From Mya arenaria (taxonomy: Eukaryota; Mollusca; Bivalvia; Myida; Myidae): a DNA stretch of 64,000 nucleotides. Made by a program: the position numbers and the translations under genes. The stretch spans positions 31,050,262 to 31,114,261 of the forward strand of contig NC_069138.1 of NCBI RefSeq assembly GCF_026914265.1. Reading direction: 5' to 3'. The first letter of the stretch is position 1. Each line of letters begins with the position of its first letter. This document shows positions 49,101 through 58,829 of the stretch, one piece after another. The notes below the pieces were generated by a model. That model was not told the origin of the DNA. It saw nothing but the letters and a program-made list of their open reading frames with translations, and did no database searches.

Positions 49101-51516
49101 TTAAAATAAGGTTAATCTTATAGTAACATATATCTGAAGAACATGATGTATAAAGATCAAACTGAAATAAAGTTGATGGTAAGATATGGGGCAAAAGATA
49201 GAAATTGAGATTTGGGCAAAAATGGGAAAAAAACTAACATGACTCATATAATGTTCTTGTTTTGAACAAAATGCAGCAAACCTATTAACATATTCATTAA
49301 TGGCAATGTATTGCTACATTTGCTAAATGTTAAGATGTCAATGCTCCTCATAAAAATAAAAAGGGCTGAAAAAACACTGTGGGGCCACAATAATTTGTTA
49401 GATCAACTTTACCTTTTTTATAAGAATTGAAAAAAAAAATATATAAAAAAGTACATTTCACTGATAGTATTGTTATTAAATTAATTTCTTGTTACAGTTT
49501 CCAGATGGGTTTATCGGTCACTTTTACAATGTGTCAGAGTCGGTAAGCCCAGTTCTAGCGTGGGGCTTCCTTGGACCAGAGTCAAAACTCAAAGACATCT
49601 GTTTTTACTTCAAGGTAAAAAGGCTTTAATAACAATCTAACTTTAATAACAATCTAATATTTAAATGTAATGAAAAATGTAGTTCAAATATACAAGTTCA
49701 ATAATACAGGTATTTTCAATATAAAAGTCTAACAATAAATGTACTTCCAACATGCAAGTGTAGTTAGATATGTTGTTGCAACATGCAAGTGTTATAATGC
49801 ATATAGTGTCAATATGTATGTATTTTAAAACATAGTTCCAATATTTACATGTAAGTGTAGTATTACATGTAGTTTCAATATGGAAGTGTAATATTACATG
49901 TAGTTTTAATATGGAAGTGTAATATTACATGTAGTTTTAATATGGAAGTGTAATATTACATGTAGTTTTAATAAGGAAGTGTAATATAACATGTAGTTTT
50001 AATATGCAAGTGTAATATTACATGTAGTTTTAATATGCAAGTGTAATATAACATGTAGTTTAAATATGGAAATGTAATATTACATGTAGTTTTAATATGC
50101 AAGTGTAATATAACATGTAGTTTAAATATGCAAGTGTAATATAACATGTAGTTTAAATATGCAAGTGTAATATAACATGTAGTTTAAATATGGAAATGTT
50201 ATAATACATGTAGTTTTAATATGGAAATGTAATAATACATGTAGTTTTAATATGGAAATGTTATAATACATGTAGTTTTAATATGGAAATGTAATAATAC
50301 ATGTAGTTTTAATATGGAAATGTTATAATACATGTAGTTTTAATATGGAAATGTAATAATACATGTAGTTTTATTATGGAAATGTTATAATACATGTAGT
50401 TTTAATATGGAAATGTAATAATACATGTAGTTTAAGTATGGAAATGTAATAATACATGTAGTTAAAATATGGAAATGTAATAATACATGTAGTTTTAATA
50501 TGCAAGAGTAATGATTAATGTAGTTTTAATATGGACATGTAATAATACATGTAGTTTAAGTATGGAAATGTAATAATACATGTAGTTTTAATATGCAAGT
50601 GTAATGATACATGTTGTTTTTATATGGAAATGTAATAATACATGTAGGTTTAATATGGAAATGTAATAATACATGTAGTTTTAATATGCAAGTTTAATGA
50701 TACATGCTGTTTAAATATGTAAATGTTATAATACATGTAGTTTTAATATGTAAATATAATAATACATGTAGTTTTAATATGGAAACGTAATAATACATGT
50801 ATATTTAATATGCAAGTGTAATAATACACAAAGTTTAAATATGGAAATGTTTTAATACGTGTTGTACATGTAGTTTTAATATGGAAATTAATAATACATG
50901 TAGTTTTAATATGGAAATGTAATAATACATGTAGTTTTTATATGCAAGTGTTATGATACATGTAGTTTTAATATGCAAGTGTTATGATACATGTAGTTTC
51001 AATATGGAAATGTAATAATACATGTAGTTTTTATATGCAAGTATAATGATACATGAAGTTTCTTATTGCAAGTGTAAAAGGACACATTTTAAAGTTCAAT
51101 ATGCAAGTGTTATAATAATATATGGTAAGGTTGACAGTATACTTAGGGTGTCTTGAAAAAGGACACAGTTAAATTATCTTTAGTTTTGTAAATTATGTTT
51201 CACTCTTTGACCATTGATCAGTTGCATAATTGGAGTTCACAATATGTAAAACTGCATTTGAAGACTTTATTAGTACTGCATTCCCTAAAATCAAATTGAT
51301 TGGGGTCAGGGGCAGTAAATACTATTTTCTTTGCTGAATAAAATCCTGTATTCTATTTCTATTTTTCAGGAGGTAGTGCTAGGGTTCATACAGGACATGT
51401 TCAGCTTTGAGAAAGCGAGATACACGACTGTTGATGACCTGGCTAGTGACATTGTACGCTTAGCGAAAACACGCATTGACCAGGTTTTGCAGAAACTCAA
51501 TGCTGACCCCACCTGA
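37138..51516 (+). CDS. MIGA: mitoguardin (MIGA1/2, FAM73 family), 12 coding exons
   Basis: Outer mitochondrial membrane protein that tethers mitochondria to ER via VAP proteins and carries lipids. Exons: 37138-37366, 38133-38306, 39035-39126, 41180-41392, 42146-42258, 43320-43392, 43687-43773, 44787-44885, 45789-45923, 48924-48977, 49498-49614 and 51370-51516. All introns are GT-AG and phases agree, giving 510 aa. The start follows an in-frame TAA at 37093. Residues 23-42 form a membrane helix followed by a Lys/Arg-rich stretch (43-54), a tail-out outer-membrane anchor. A Ser-rich linker follows (79-110). SFVSATD (230-236) is the phospho-FFAT-like VAP motif. The C-terminal region (about 237-510) contains FLAKLHCIR, VLDFILMDAFDDLENPPS, WSVLKAKRRML and FPDGFIGHFYNVSESVSPVL, all hallmarks of vertebrate and fly mitoguardins. 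It looks complete and functional. Human paralogues are somewhat longer (about 590-630 aa), mainly in the N-terminal half. Confidence 0.97.
38465..38582 (-). mobile_element. tRNA-derived SINE in mitoguardin intron 2
   Basis: Read on the - strand, CAGTTAGCGCAATGGTAAGT is an A-box-like segment. GGGTTCAAATCTGGG is a B-box-like segment about 50 bp later. They are followed by GGAGCATGTGAGTTTGGTTT and a GTGGTCACTAATCCGG tail. The head resembles a tRNA with a mutated stem. Confidence 0.7.
38731..38950 (+). repeat. about 41-bp tandem repeat in mitoguardin intron 2
   Basis: Five diverging units containing GGAGCAATTCAGAAGTTTAA followed by TACTTTTGTTGAAAAATA. The leftmost units are the most degraded. 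Confidence 0.85.
39178..40645 (+). mobile_element. 1.47-kb repetitive element in mitoguardin intron 3
   Basis: Starts AGCTCGACTATAAGAAGAAT with a CGGCGGTGTCGGCAGCGGTG block, and ends with ATAGTCGAGCGTGCTGTCTC then GACAGCTCTTG. GCTCGACTAT and ATAGTCGAGC are inverted. The interior is about eight diverged units of 170-190 bp. Two alternate types contain GGTTTTGCATGTAAGCACCT...TCATTATCTCAG and ACACATAGGTTAATATCTCA. No coding capacity. Confidence 0.8.
41371..41392 (+). other. phospho-FFAT-like VAP-binding motif in mitoguardin
   Basis: Codes for SFVSATD (residues 230-236) within an acidic/serine context (CSSSDSFVSATD). Compared with the FFAT core EFFDAxE, position 2 is F, position 4 is Ser rather than Asp, and position 5 is Ala. 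This is the phospho-FFAT form, also present in vertebrate MIGA2 (SFFSATE). Its last residue is the last codon of exon 4. Confidence 0.8.
42632..42933. mobile_element. MITE in mitoguardin intron 5
   Basis: GCATACATGCCATAT at the left faces ATATGACATGTATGC at the right. Inside lie C/G-rich blocks (ATCCCCCGCAGGGGGATCC is palindromic) and AAATCCCCTGG-type motifs facing GAATTCC motifs. Confidence 0.65.
44182..44530. mobile_element. FB1 foldback MITE, copy 5, in mitoguardin intron 7
   Basis: Starts CTGCACTCTCACAGACTGAA and ends TATCTGTGAGAGTGCAGCTT. ATGTTTTATGCATTTTTC faces its inverted partner with CCATAAAACAT. Confidence 0.85.
45176..45522 (+). repeat. ACAAATACAAACACC minisatellite in mitoguardin intron 8
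   Basis: Interleaved units of 21 bp (ACAAATACAAACACCACATA plus C) and longer 35-bp units with an added ACACCACAAATACAA. All three - strand frames are open because the strand lacks stops; these are not genes. Confidence 0.95.
45946..46440 (+). repeat. degenerate tandem repeat in mitoguardin intron 9
   Basis: Related blocks recur about every 175 bp: TTCAAGGTCAGAGATTTGA / TTTAAGGTCAAAGGACAGG, and GACGTGCAGAACCCACATTA / GACATGCAGAACCCACACTG. Confidence 0.65.
46642..46794. repeat. 153-bp hairpin element in mitoguardin intron 9
   Basis: ATATTTGTTTATTTAAGTGT at the left faces ACACTGAAATAAACAAATAT at the right. TAAGATCGTATTTTATTTCA faces TGAAATTAAATACGATCTTA. Arms are about 70 bp with a loop of roughly 10 nt (TGCGAAGCCA). 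Confidence 0.85.
47330..47624. mobile_element. GC-rich MITE in mitoguardin intron 9
   Basis: CAGGCGCGTAGGA at the left faces TCCTACGCGCCTG at the right, and GGGGCCGCGACTGCGGCCCC and CCGCGGCCCC lie just inside. TATCA flanks both ends, a probable 5-bp target-site duplication. Confidence 0.8.
47829..47855 (+). repeat. isolated MULE-end motif in mitoguardin intron 9
   Basis: ATTACCGAAATACG followed by a second, mutated copy (ATTATCGAAATACAC) matches the repeated motif of the MULE ends at 33142. No second end was found, so this may be a fragment of a related element. Confidence 0.45.
49790..51100 (+). repeat. 31-bp minisatellite in mitoguardin intron 11, about 42 copies
   Basis: Head-to-tail copies of AATACATGTAGTTTTAATAT plus GGAAATGTAAT. 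Left units favour AATATTACATG and GGAAGTGT, middle units alternate GTTATAAT and GTAATAAT, and the last units carry TGCAAGTG. It fills most of the intron before the last exon. Confidence 0.95.
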
Positions 51517-51557
51517 CCAGAAGGATAGATAGATAAATTGCTTTAACTCATTACTAT

Positions 51558-51563
51558 AATAAA
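51558..51563 (+). promoter_or_regulatory. possible polyadenylation signal of mitoguardin
   Basis: AATAAA 42 bp after the stop codon. Use is not proven; it lies between the last exon and its duplicated tail. Confidence 0.5.
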
Positions 51564-51640
51564 TAATACAGTTGTAAAATTTACTCAGTAACATTTTATA
51601 ATTATGTGTGAGTTATTTGAATTAGTGTAAGTGTGAATTG

Positions 51641-51703
51641 GCTTGTGATATTATACTCATTGCGAAAGCAAGCGTTGAGCAGGTGTTACAGAAACTCAGT
51701 GTA
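51641..51703 (+). pseudogene. duplicated tail of mitoguardin exon 12
   Basis: Aligns without gaps to 51446-51508 of exon 12 at roughly three-quarters identity. In frame it reads CDIILIAKASVEQVLQKLSV, against SDIVRLAKTRIDQVLQKLNA in the gene. It is preceded in frame by a TAG. The similarity seems to continue into the flanks (TTGTTTTAACTTGTG against TTGCTTTAACTCATT), so about 150 bp was duplicated about 195 bp downstream. Confidence 0.85.
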
Positions 51704-54240
51704 TTGTTATATTTGTTTTAACTTGTGAACAAATTTCTAGAATTTGAAATAGAGTTAAGAAATAGCCTCAGTAATATATGTTATGCAGTGTTTCAGCCAG
51801 GATATGAAAAGGGCAGGGTGTTAGGTCAGAAAGGGCACTTTTGATTGGCATTCAATGAGCCTTAATGGGGCACTTGCAAGAGTCAATGTCCAATTCTTAT
51901 TGTGTATGTGTTGTAATGTACTTACAATACTTACTTTTGTTATAAATTTCTAAATTGTTATTTTGTTTACTTTTGTGTCAAAATTATATATATTTATTAT
52001 TTTTATACTTATTTCGGATATTGTCTCTGTCAAACAAAAGGACAGTAAAAAGGCATTAGAGTGCCAGAAAAGGGCAGCGGGGTGCCCCAACCTGCTATTT
52101 AGGCCTAGCAGGAGGGGAGCAGGTCATTTCGTACCCTAGTTATTTGTACCCTCCGATTTTTGATCATTTCGTAACCTTCAGATAGTCATTTCGTACCCAA
52201 CTGGAGCACTGTCATGCTTATATTTGTGTGTTTTGAAAAAGTGTAAAAGGTATCCGATACACAAACACGCTTGTCTTGTCGTTTAATTTAACCATCAACA
52301 CTAATGTGAGATTTGTATGCTTGGTGACCTCATATAATTGTGTTATTATTTGGAAGGGTATTTCTTACTGACTACCAATATGTAATTTTGATGATCTAAA
52401 TTACTCTATTGCAGGTTGTATTTTTTTGTTCTTATTTCAATGTATTCGGTGTACAATCATGTATATTTTGGATGACTAATGATCCATATTATTTTGTGAT
52501 CGTTTTAAAAGGTATGTTGGGTAAAGAAAGAATATGTAAAAACTATACTGAAGAAAATATTACAAACAAGATTTTTGGCTTTGGGATATTGCATAAATGG
52601 AAATTTCATGTCTGTTTTCAGTTGAAATAAAGGACACAAATGCTTACTGCAATAACTTGAATGTAAATGTATTTTTTGACGTTTATTTTTCGAACTAGTT
52701 ACTAGCAAACAGTGCTCTTTCATATGATACCAACATCCTATGGATCACAATACATAGAAATTAAACGTTATGCGACCATAAATTAATTGCAAGGTTTTCA
52801 TTTTTGCCGGCCCCTTAAATTTTGTCTGAAATAAAACTGTTGGACTAGGTTGTGTTTTTCCAACATTCATATGTATAAAAGGAAAATTGTTACGATCGTG
52901 TTCTGGTAGAAACAGATGTTTATGATCTTTTATGCAATAAGAAAAAGCATGAATACGTACATACTCAACGATGAAGCAGTCATCAAAGAAAAACAAATGT
53001 CACTCCCGCCCCCATTAAAGAAATGTATGAAAATCTAGCAATTAATTTATATTGGCCTTATGGCGAATGGCTCATTAAAATGACACATTTTTGTACATCG
53101 GACAACTCAGACTGATAGTATTCTGTAAATTGCTGTTATAATAAATATATAATGAATTCTATAGAAAATGGTAATGTGACAAGAAAGTGCACCTTTGCGT
53201 TCTAACAGATATATGCTTATACAACTTATATCCTGTATTAAATCAGGGCCCTGAAATGTAAATATGATTATATCGCATAATTTATTTATAAATGTGATTG
53301 ACGTCGTTACTAGGTCTTATACAAACTGCATGCTACTAGCTCTTATACAGAGCGCTAGAGAATACTAGTTATTCAAAGTGCATGCACCATTTAGATTTAT
53401 TTTGTGATCTCTTTGTTACAAAAGTATATGTTGTAAATTAAACTATGTCAAAAGAGAGTTTATGGTTTTGATTCTGCGCTTTTACGCTCAGTGAGTTGTG
53501 AGGAAATGGGAGTGTTGCATGTCCTCCATCCATTGTCGCCCACAAATCTGGTCCAGTTATGATTAAACTTTGTTAGAATATGTGTCCATTAAAATATTGG
53601 ACTAGCTTGATTGATCGTACTAGATTTTTAATCTTAGACTTCTTTATTATTACTGGTATCTTAGGTCTTTTGGGGCCGAAATCTTCCACATTCGCTATTA
53701 AGATGCCTAATTTTGGATGAAATTTTATCACAATGTGTACCTCAATGGAATCTAAGCCGAGTTCTGTAAAAGGCAATGCTAGGTTCTCGGATTTTATAAT
53801 AAAATATTTTGTTTTTTTGCTTAGAATATGGTTATATGGCTTCCGCTGAACATAGAGGAAAAATACTTGTTATTAATCTGTTTGTCCTGAGTGAGATATA
53901 GTACATTTACGAGACGTTATCTCCACAAATGCACCAACAAGATGCATGTTGACACGACATAGAGTTCGTAAGGTGTATCAAGAAGGAACACGTGATAGTT
54001 CAGTCGTTTTTTAAACAAGTTTAATCATGCAGTTGTACGCATTTGGTTCTTTATCAAATTGGTGTTGTACTTCGTGCGAGACCTTTGACATGTTGTCTGA
54101 ATCGGAACGCACGACCGGGCACATAAGTGTATGATAAGTTGTCATTCAGAAGTCATATCGGCACTGAGCGCACTTTTCAAAGCAGACTTAATGCTGAACA
54201 GTAGTTTATATTGTTGATTAGAAACAAGGCCGCGCTTACA
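51704..54240. other. intergenic DNA with diverged repeats
   Basis: No gene. 51784-52200 contains GAAAAGGGCAG-type and two CATTTCGTACCC blocks and looks repeat-derived. 53480-53790 (CAGTGAGTTGTGAGGAAATG, CCTCCATCCATTGTCGCCCA) resembles 57600-57900 and is a second diverged dispersed repeat. The remainder is unassigned. Confidence 0.55.
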
Positions 54241-55244
54241 ATGAATACGATTTGGATGTTCTTGCTTTTTTTGTTGCAGATTTCTGAACCTAATTGTTTT
54301 AAATCATAATCTGCAATGCAACGATTACTGCGAGGGAACGAAAGTTTAAAGAAAACCATCGAAGAAGTCCAGAATGATGTCAATTATCTAAAGGATAAGA
54401 TTGAGACACTTGAATCGAATTGCCAAGGATCGCAATCTCTTGAGAAAGATCATCTTTCAAAACGTAAATCAGCTTAAAAAACATTAGCGGTTTTTAAGGT
54501 AATAATTATTTTACGCAAGCTACGTTATCTCTGTAAAGTTATTCATGTGGAAGTGTTGTGTAAGCTTATTTACACTCGCACTCGGGCCTTTTGTATTCAT
54601 AATAATTCCCTTCCACCATAAAATTGAAGTGCGTCGTTGTTCGGGCTGGCGTGCATATTATGCAATTTATATTTCGTGATTAGATGAGAAAAACGATTCT
54701 CGCGCTTTTGTATCTGCGAACGTTCAGATTATGCGTGATATTTGAACTTTAGTATACTCTTAAATTTTCCTTTTCACCGACACGACAAAACCCTTTACTT
54801 AAATAGTTAATTTCCTCAGGTTCAGCATCACCAAGGCTTTCCCTAAGTGAAGTGGGGTTTACAGCTAAACTCAGCACAACGCTTACAAATCTGGGACACC
54901 AACAATCAATCATGTTTGACTCCATCGTTACCAATGTCGGAAACTCATATACCAAGTTCATTGGTGTGTTCACGGCCCCTGTTGAAGGGCTGTATCATTT
55001 CTCCGTCACAATCCACACACACGACAAAGGTCATCTCGAAATGTCAATTGTGAAATACGGAAACAACCTTATAGTTGCCCATCCTCATGGTGATGCCGCT
55101 ATACCAAGTGATGACCAATCAACATCATCCGTAGTTGTATTCCTCAGTCTCGGGGATTCAGTCTGGGTGCGCAAACTTAATGATGAAGGAACAAATATCA
55201 GTGGAACATTCAGTAGTTTTACTGGTTTCAAAATGTATTCATAA
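54241..55244 (+). CDS. C1q-domain secreted protein, interrupted by a stop
   Basis: C1q-domain proteins of bivalves are secreted, multimeric lectin-like recognition molecules. Exon 1 (54241-54463) and exon 2 (54820-55244) join across a GT-AG intron inside an Arg codon. The frame starts with a signal peptide (MNTIWMFLLFLLQISEPNC). It then meets TAA at 54307-54309 and continues in the same frame with a charged coiled coil (ESLKKTIEEVQNDVNYLKDK). Exon 2 encodes a complete C1q domain: VGFTAKLS, LGHQQSIMFDSIVTNVGNSY, GVFTAPVEGLYHFSVTI, VVVFLSLGDSVWVRKL and FSSFTGFKMYS. The stop may be a nonsense allele, a sequence error or decay. Alternatively, translation may start at ATG 54316, perhaps with the pyrimidine-rich TTGCTTTTTTTGTTGCAG acting as a splice acceptor, giving a non-secreted protein. 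The C1q exon itself shows no damage. Confidence 0.9.
54307..54309 (+). other. in-frame stop inside C1q exon 1
   Basis: TAA, 22 codons after the ATG and two codons before the next ATG in the same frame. The signal peptide and the coiled coil stay in one frame on either side. Confidence 0.85.
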
Positions 55245-55610
55245 TTATGAACAAATCTGTCTGAGTGACACTTAATTGGGAATAGGAGTCGAAGATGGGT
55301 ATTCTAATTTGGTGTCCAAACGTACAGTTTTCTCTCTCATTGGTTTGGATATCACTTGAATTATTTACAAACTTATCATCAAGAATGAAGTTGGATTTAG
55401 TCCATACTTATCAAAAGTATGTCTTTTATAAACCTTTGAAATTATATTAATTTGAAGAAAAGCCGAAGTGCGACGAAACTAGGTTTGAAATATGTCCGAT
55501 CAAGAATGTTGGAAAGTTTAATTTATGTGTATCAAATTGCCTGTAGCGACTTGACCACGTCTACGTTAACTAAAATGTTATCCACATGAGCTTGCATTAA
55601 TACAATGATA

Positions 55611-55620
55611 AATAAATAAA
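55611..55620 (+). promoter_or_regulatory. possible polyadenylation signal of the C1q gene
   Basis: Overlapping AATAAATAAA, 367 bp after the stop codon and before the integrase remnant on the other strand. Confidence 0.4.
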
Positions 55621-55887
55621 TGATTAAATAAGGTATTGAGTCAAAACTGTTTTCCTAGTATGAAGCAAAGGTGATTTTGATCTGAACCCAAATAACTCCA
55701 ATGTAATTCTTTCTAAAAACAGCAACACTGATTTAATATGTTCTTCTTCTAACACCTTTGTTCTAACACCTGATATTAGAATGTCAATCGATAACGTCTC
55801 CTGAATGTATCTTATGCTACCTTCTTGTAGTTTAAATCTAGTTCGACCGTGCATAATTCTCTAATTGACATGGACTACAAAATTGCA

Positions 55888-56555
55888 CTACATGCACATG
55901 TTTACCGTGCTTCCTTCGTATTTGTATAGCTCTTCCATGCAGAATTCATTGTTTGCATGTCTTATATTGTTTTTGAGTGTTATATTACTCCTCTCACACT
56001 TCCCTTTGGACTGTGGGTGGTAAGGCGAAAAATGGATAGTTTTAATTCCGAATCTTCGATACATTTGTTCCACTTTACCTTTGAACACTGACACGTTGTC
56101 ACATTGGATTATTTTGGGAGCATCGTGATCATGTACAGTTTGTTCTAAATCGCGTGCAACGGTAAAGGATGATTTGTCTAGTAATGATCGTGTCATAATG
56201 GATCTGGAAAACACATCTATAACTTGTAAAATATACTTACACTTTCCCATCCTTGACAAAATATTCATGCCGCATTTCAATCAAATCCATTTGCCACCTT
56301 TTTCCTGGAAACTGAGCGTTTATACTGATAGGCACTGATTTGAACTGTGGCCTCTCCTTGTAGTAACGCCTGCTCTTGTTGAGGGCGTTTTGAACGCATC
56401 GCTCTTATTTCCAATGGTATTCTTCTCTCAATTTGTGATATAGTGCTCTAGTACTAATGCCGAGATGCTCAGAGAAACCTTTCTTTACCACTCTCGTTAC
56501 GTCTGATTGCGTGATTAAAAGTTTTACAAGAAACAAGTTTATCATCTCTCAAACT
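55888..56555 (-). pseudogene. DDE integrase (rve core) remnant
   Basis: On the - strand, 56555-56410 reads ITQSDVTRVVKKGFSEHLGI and STRALYHKLREEYHWK, then a stop. The same general frame goes on to RRYYKERPQFKSVP and RWQMDLIEMRHEYFVKDGK. After a frameshift near 56243 the catalytic core continues: LQVIDVFSRSIMTR (first Asp), IIQCDNVSVFKGK (second Asp) and SPYHPQSKGKCERSN (Glu). This is the D,D-35-E core of retrovirus-like or Ginger-type integrases, close in layout to KRBA2-like proteins. The stop, frameshift and missing C-terminal part mark it as dead. No LTRs or inverted ends were found beside it. Confidence 0.85.
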
Positions 56556-57298
56556 TATGCGATTTCTCCAACTGCCATATAGCACTGCACCTTGGTGCTT
56601 CTCCAAACTCCTCCAGCTTGGAACTAATTGCAAACGAGTTTTGGGCGCATGGTAGGATGGTGTTGTACCTTTCTTCCGTTTGAACGCCTATTTTTATCCT
56701 CGGTATCCTGCAATTAAATGTCGTCTACAACTCCCATTTACGAAGGCGACATAATCAAATTGTTTGCCGAAAGTTAACGAAATACATTTCAAGACGCAAT
56801 ACATACACAAACTGTTAAATTGAAAGATACATGCTCCATCATATCAAAAAAAAAGGTCTCGCAGACTATTGAAGCAATAGAAAACATTACGTTATTTGAC
56901 CATTAAACTTGCAACTTTCAGGGTTCTCAAAGGATGTCGCCACTTTTCCGCCGGGTGTTCAGAGGGGGCCTAACTGAAGCTCCTTTGTTTTAAACATTTT
57001 AAGAGCCTTCGATTGCATTTAAACATACATTTACATGTTGATATAAAACAGACAAGAAGTTGGAATATCTCTTACATTTTATTACATATGAATAACACAT
57101 TTAATAAGCACTATTATTTAGCACATTGTTATGCAATAACATAAATGTTATTGTATAAGTAGCACATGTATTTATAAGCACATTGTCATTAAATAGCATA
57201 TCATTTTTTATGTACAGAATAATATGAGTAGGTATATAAATACAAAATCAATAATTAAAATTGTAGCAATGTCACAAGATTTCGGGACGGACGGACGG
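56556..57298. other. intergenic DNA, no gene seen
   Basis: The first 100 bp may still be integrase-element sequence but no frame could be followed. The rest is AT-rich and contains several GCACAT / TAAGCACAT-like direct repeats near 57100-57200. Confidence 0.45.
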
Positions 57299-57299
57299 A

Positions 57300-57350
<51 letters not shown>
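57299..57350 (+). repeat. ATC trinucleotide microsatellite
   Basis: About 17 copies of ATC, preceded by a short GGAC repeat (GGACGGACGGACGGAC). Confidence 0.95.
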
Positions 57351-58164
57351 AACCAGCTTTTTTCTTGAAGTATAAGAATATTTTTTAGCTTTAGAATAAA
57401 TGGTTAAGTTAATCCTCTTTATGTGGCAAAAAGGCACAGTTGCGCCCCATATAAGCAATTTCTGCTTTATGCGTTGAGCGTCGCCGCATAAACGTGGTCG
57501 CCCTGTTAATGCGTTGAAAATGACCGCATAAACGAAAAAACACGTTTATATGGCGATGCTGCTATGCGGCGTTACAGAGCTGAATGCGTTGTGATATCAT
57601 GGCTGGCTTTCAGCCCTCCGTCAGTACAATTGCAACTCACAATTCTGGCCCAGACTTGATGAATCTTTGTTTGAATGTTTTTCCTTATCAACAATTAAGA
57701 CTAGGTTTTTTTTTATCATGTAAGGTTTAAAATCTGAGACTGTTGCAGTAAGTCATTTTGGAACTGAATTCTTGCACAGACGCTGTTTGTCCTTTAGATG
57801 CCTAACTTTGACCTATTTTGGAACAAACTTGGCCACAATGTTCAACTCATTGGAATCTCAGTCTTATCGAATGCAACACGAGGTTACCAGATTAAACAAT
57901 TATTATTTTTGTTTAATATATAGATCATTTGGTTTCACCCTTACTGGCAGGAATAATGCTTGTAGATTATTTCTGTTGTTAGTGCGTAATTCACCTTGTC
58001 CTTATTGCATGCAATCGCGTACACCAGAGTATTATACAGAGTGATGAAAAGGTTTTTGTAGCTGAAATATGAGACATTTGAATCGACTGGCAAAGGTTCG
58101 TCAGTAAAAGCGATAGATATTTCGGCTCGTAGATCAGCGTAAAATACATAAACAGGTTTAGGTT
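57351..58164. other. intergenic DNA with a diverged dispersed repeat
   Basis: 57600-57900 is related to 53480-53790: CTGGCCCAGACTTGATGAAT compares with CTGGTCCAGTTATGATTAAA, and both carry AGATGCCTAA and CAATGGAATCT-type blocks. 57470-57600 has GATGCGTT/CGCATAAACG direct repeats. No gene. Confidence 0.5.
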
Positions 58165-58500
58165 GACATTTGTATGTTAAATCAATACATACATATGTAT
58201 AATTTTGAGTGATACACATTTAAAATAAATAATGCATTTATGGAAAATATTAATTACTGATAACAAGATTGTAACCGTGTATTTAATAGCTGAAAACGCA
58301 CAATTATTAAATGACTTGTGAGACCTAAACGATTTACAGTCATTAACTATCGACTCATAAGGTATAAATACCGATTTTTGCACCATTCTTTAAAATTTAA
58401 GACAGTAATCTTCATAAAAACCATAGGTTTCGATATTTATTCGATATTTATTCGTCCTTTTCGGTAAATCAAGACAATTGCGTTAATTGTGATTCATCAA
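58165..58500 (+). repeat. dispersed repeat R5, copy 3
   Basis: AATCAATACATACATATGTA, then AATGCATTTATGGAAAATAT and ACTGATAACAAGATTGTAAC, as in 1-250 and 22500-22830. Confidence 0.75.
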
Positions 58501-58614
58501 ACGCCAGTAGTTTTTGGTTGAAAATGCATTTAAAATATTGATGAAGCTATTTTATGTGTCATATAATAGATATAGATGTATTGAATGCCACTTCTTTCAT
58601 GTTTTTCGAGAACA

Positions 58615-58715
58615 TTTTACCAAATAAGAAACAACAGAGTAAATATCAATTTGATATTTTGAATGCAAACTAAGGAGTGAAAATATCAACTTCAGAAACT
58701 ACTTTTGAAATCCAT
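58615..58715 (-). repeat. element end shared with 48690-48780
   Basis: TATCAATTTGATATTTTGAA and AAGGAGTGAAAATATCAACT are the reverse complement of the block at 48700-48780 in mitoguardin intron 9, which reads GTTGATATTTTCACTCCTTA. Confidence 0.65.
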
Positions 58716-58829
58716 CCATCCATCTCAGGTTTCCCCTAATCAAACCTAAACACGTCACTTTTGAAACTCTTAGTGTTGCTAAAATAATTTGAAATATAGA
58801 AACATCTGTAAAATTCAAAGATATATTAT

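Noticed and set aside
53573..53776. 67-codon - strand frame
   Set aside because: Lies in a dispersed repeat that recurs diverged at 57600-57900 without conserving the frame.
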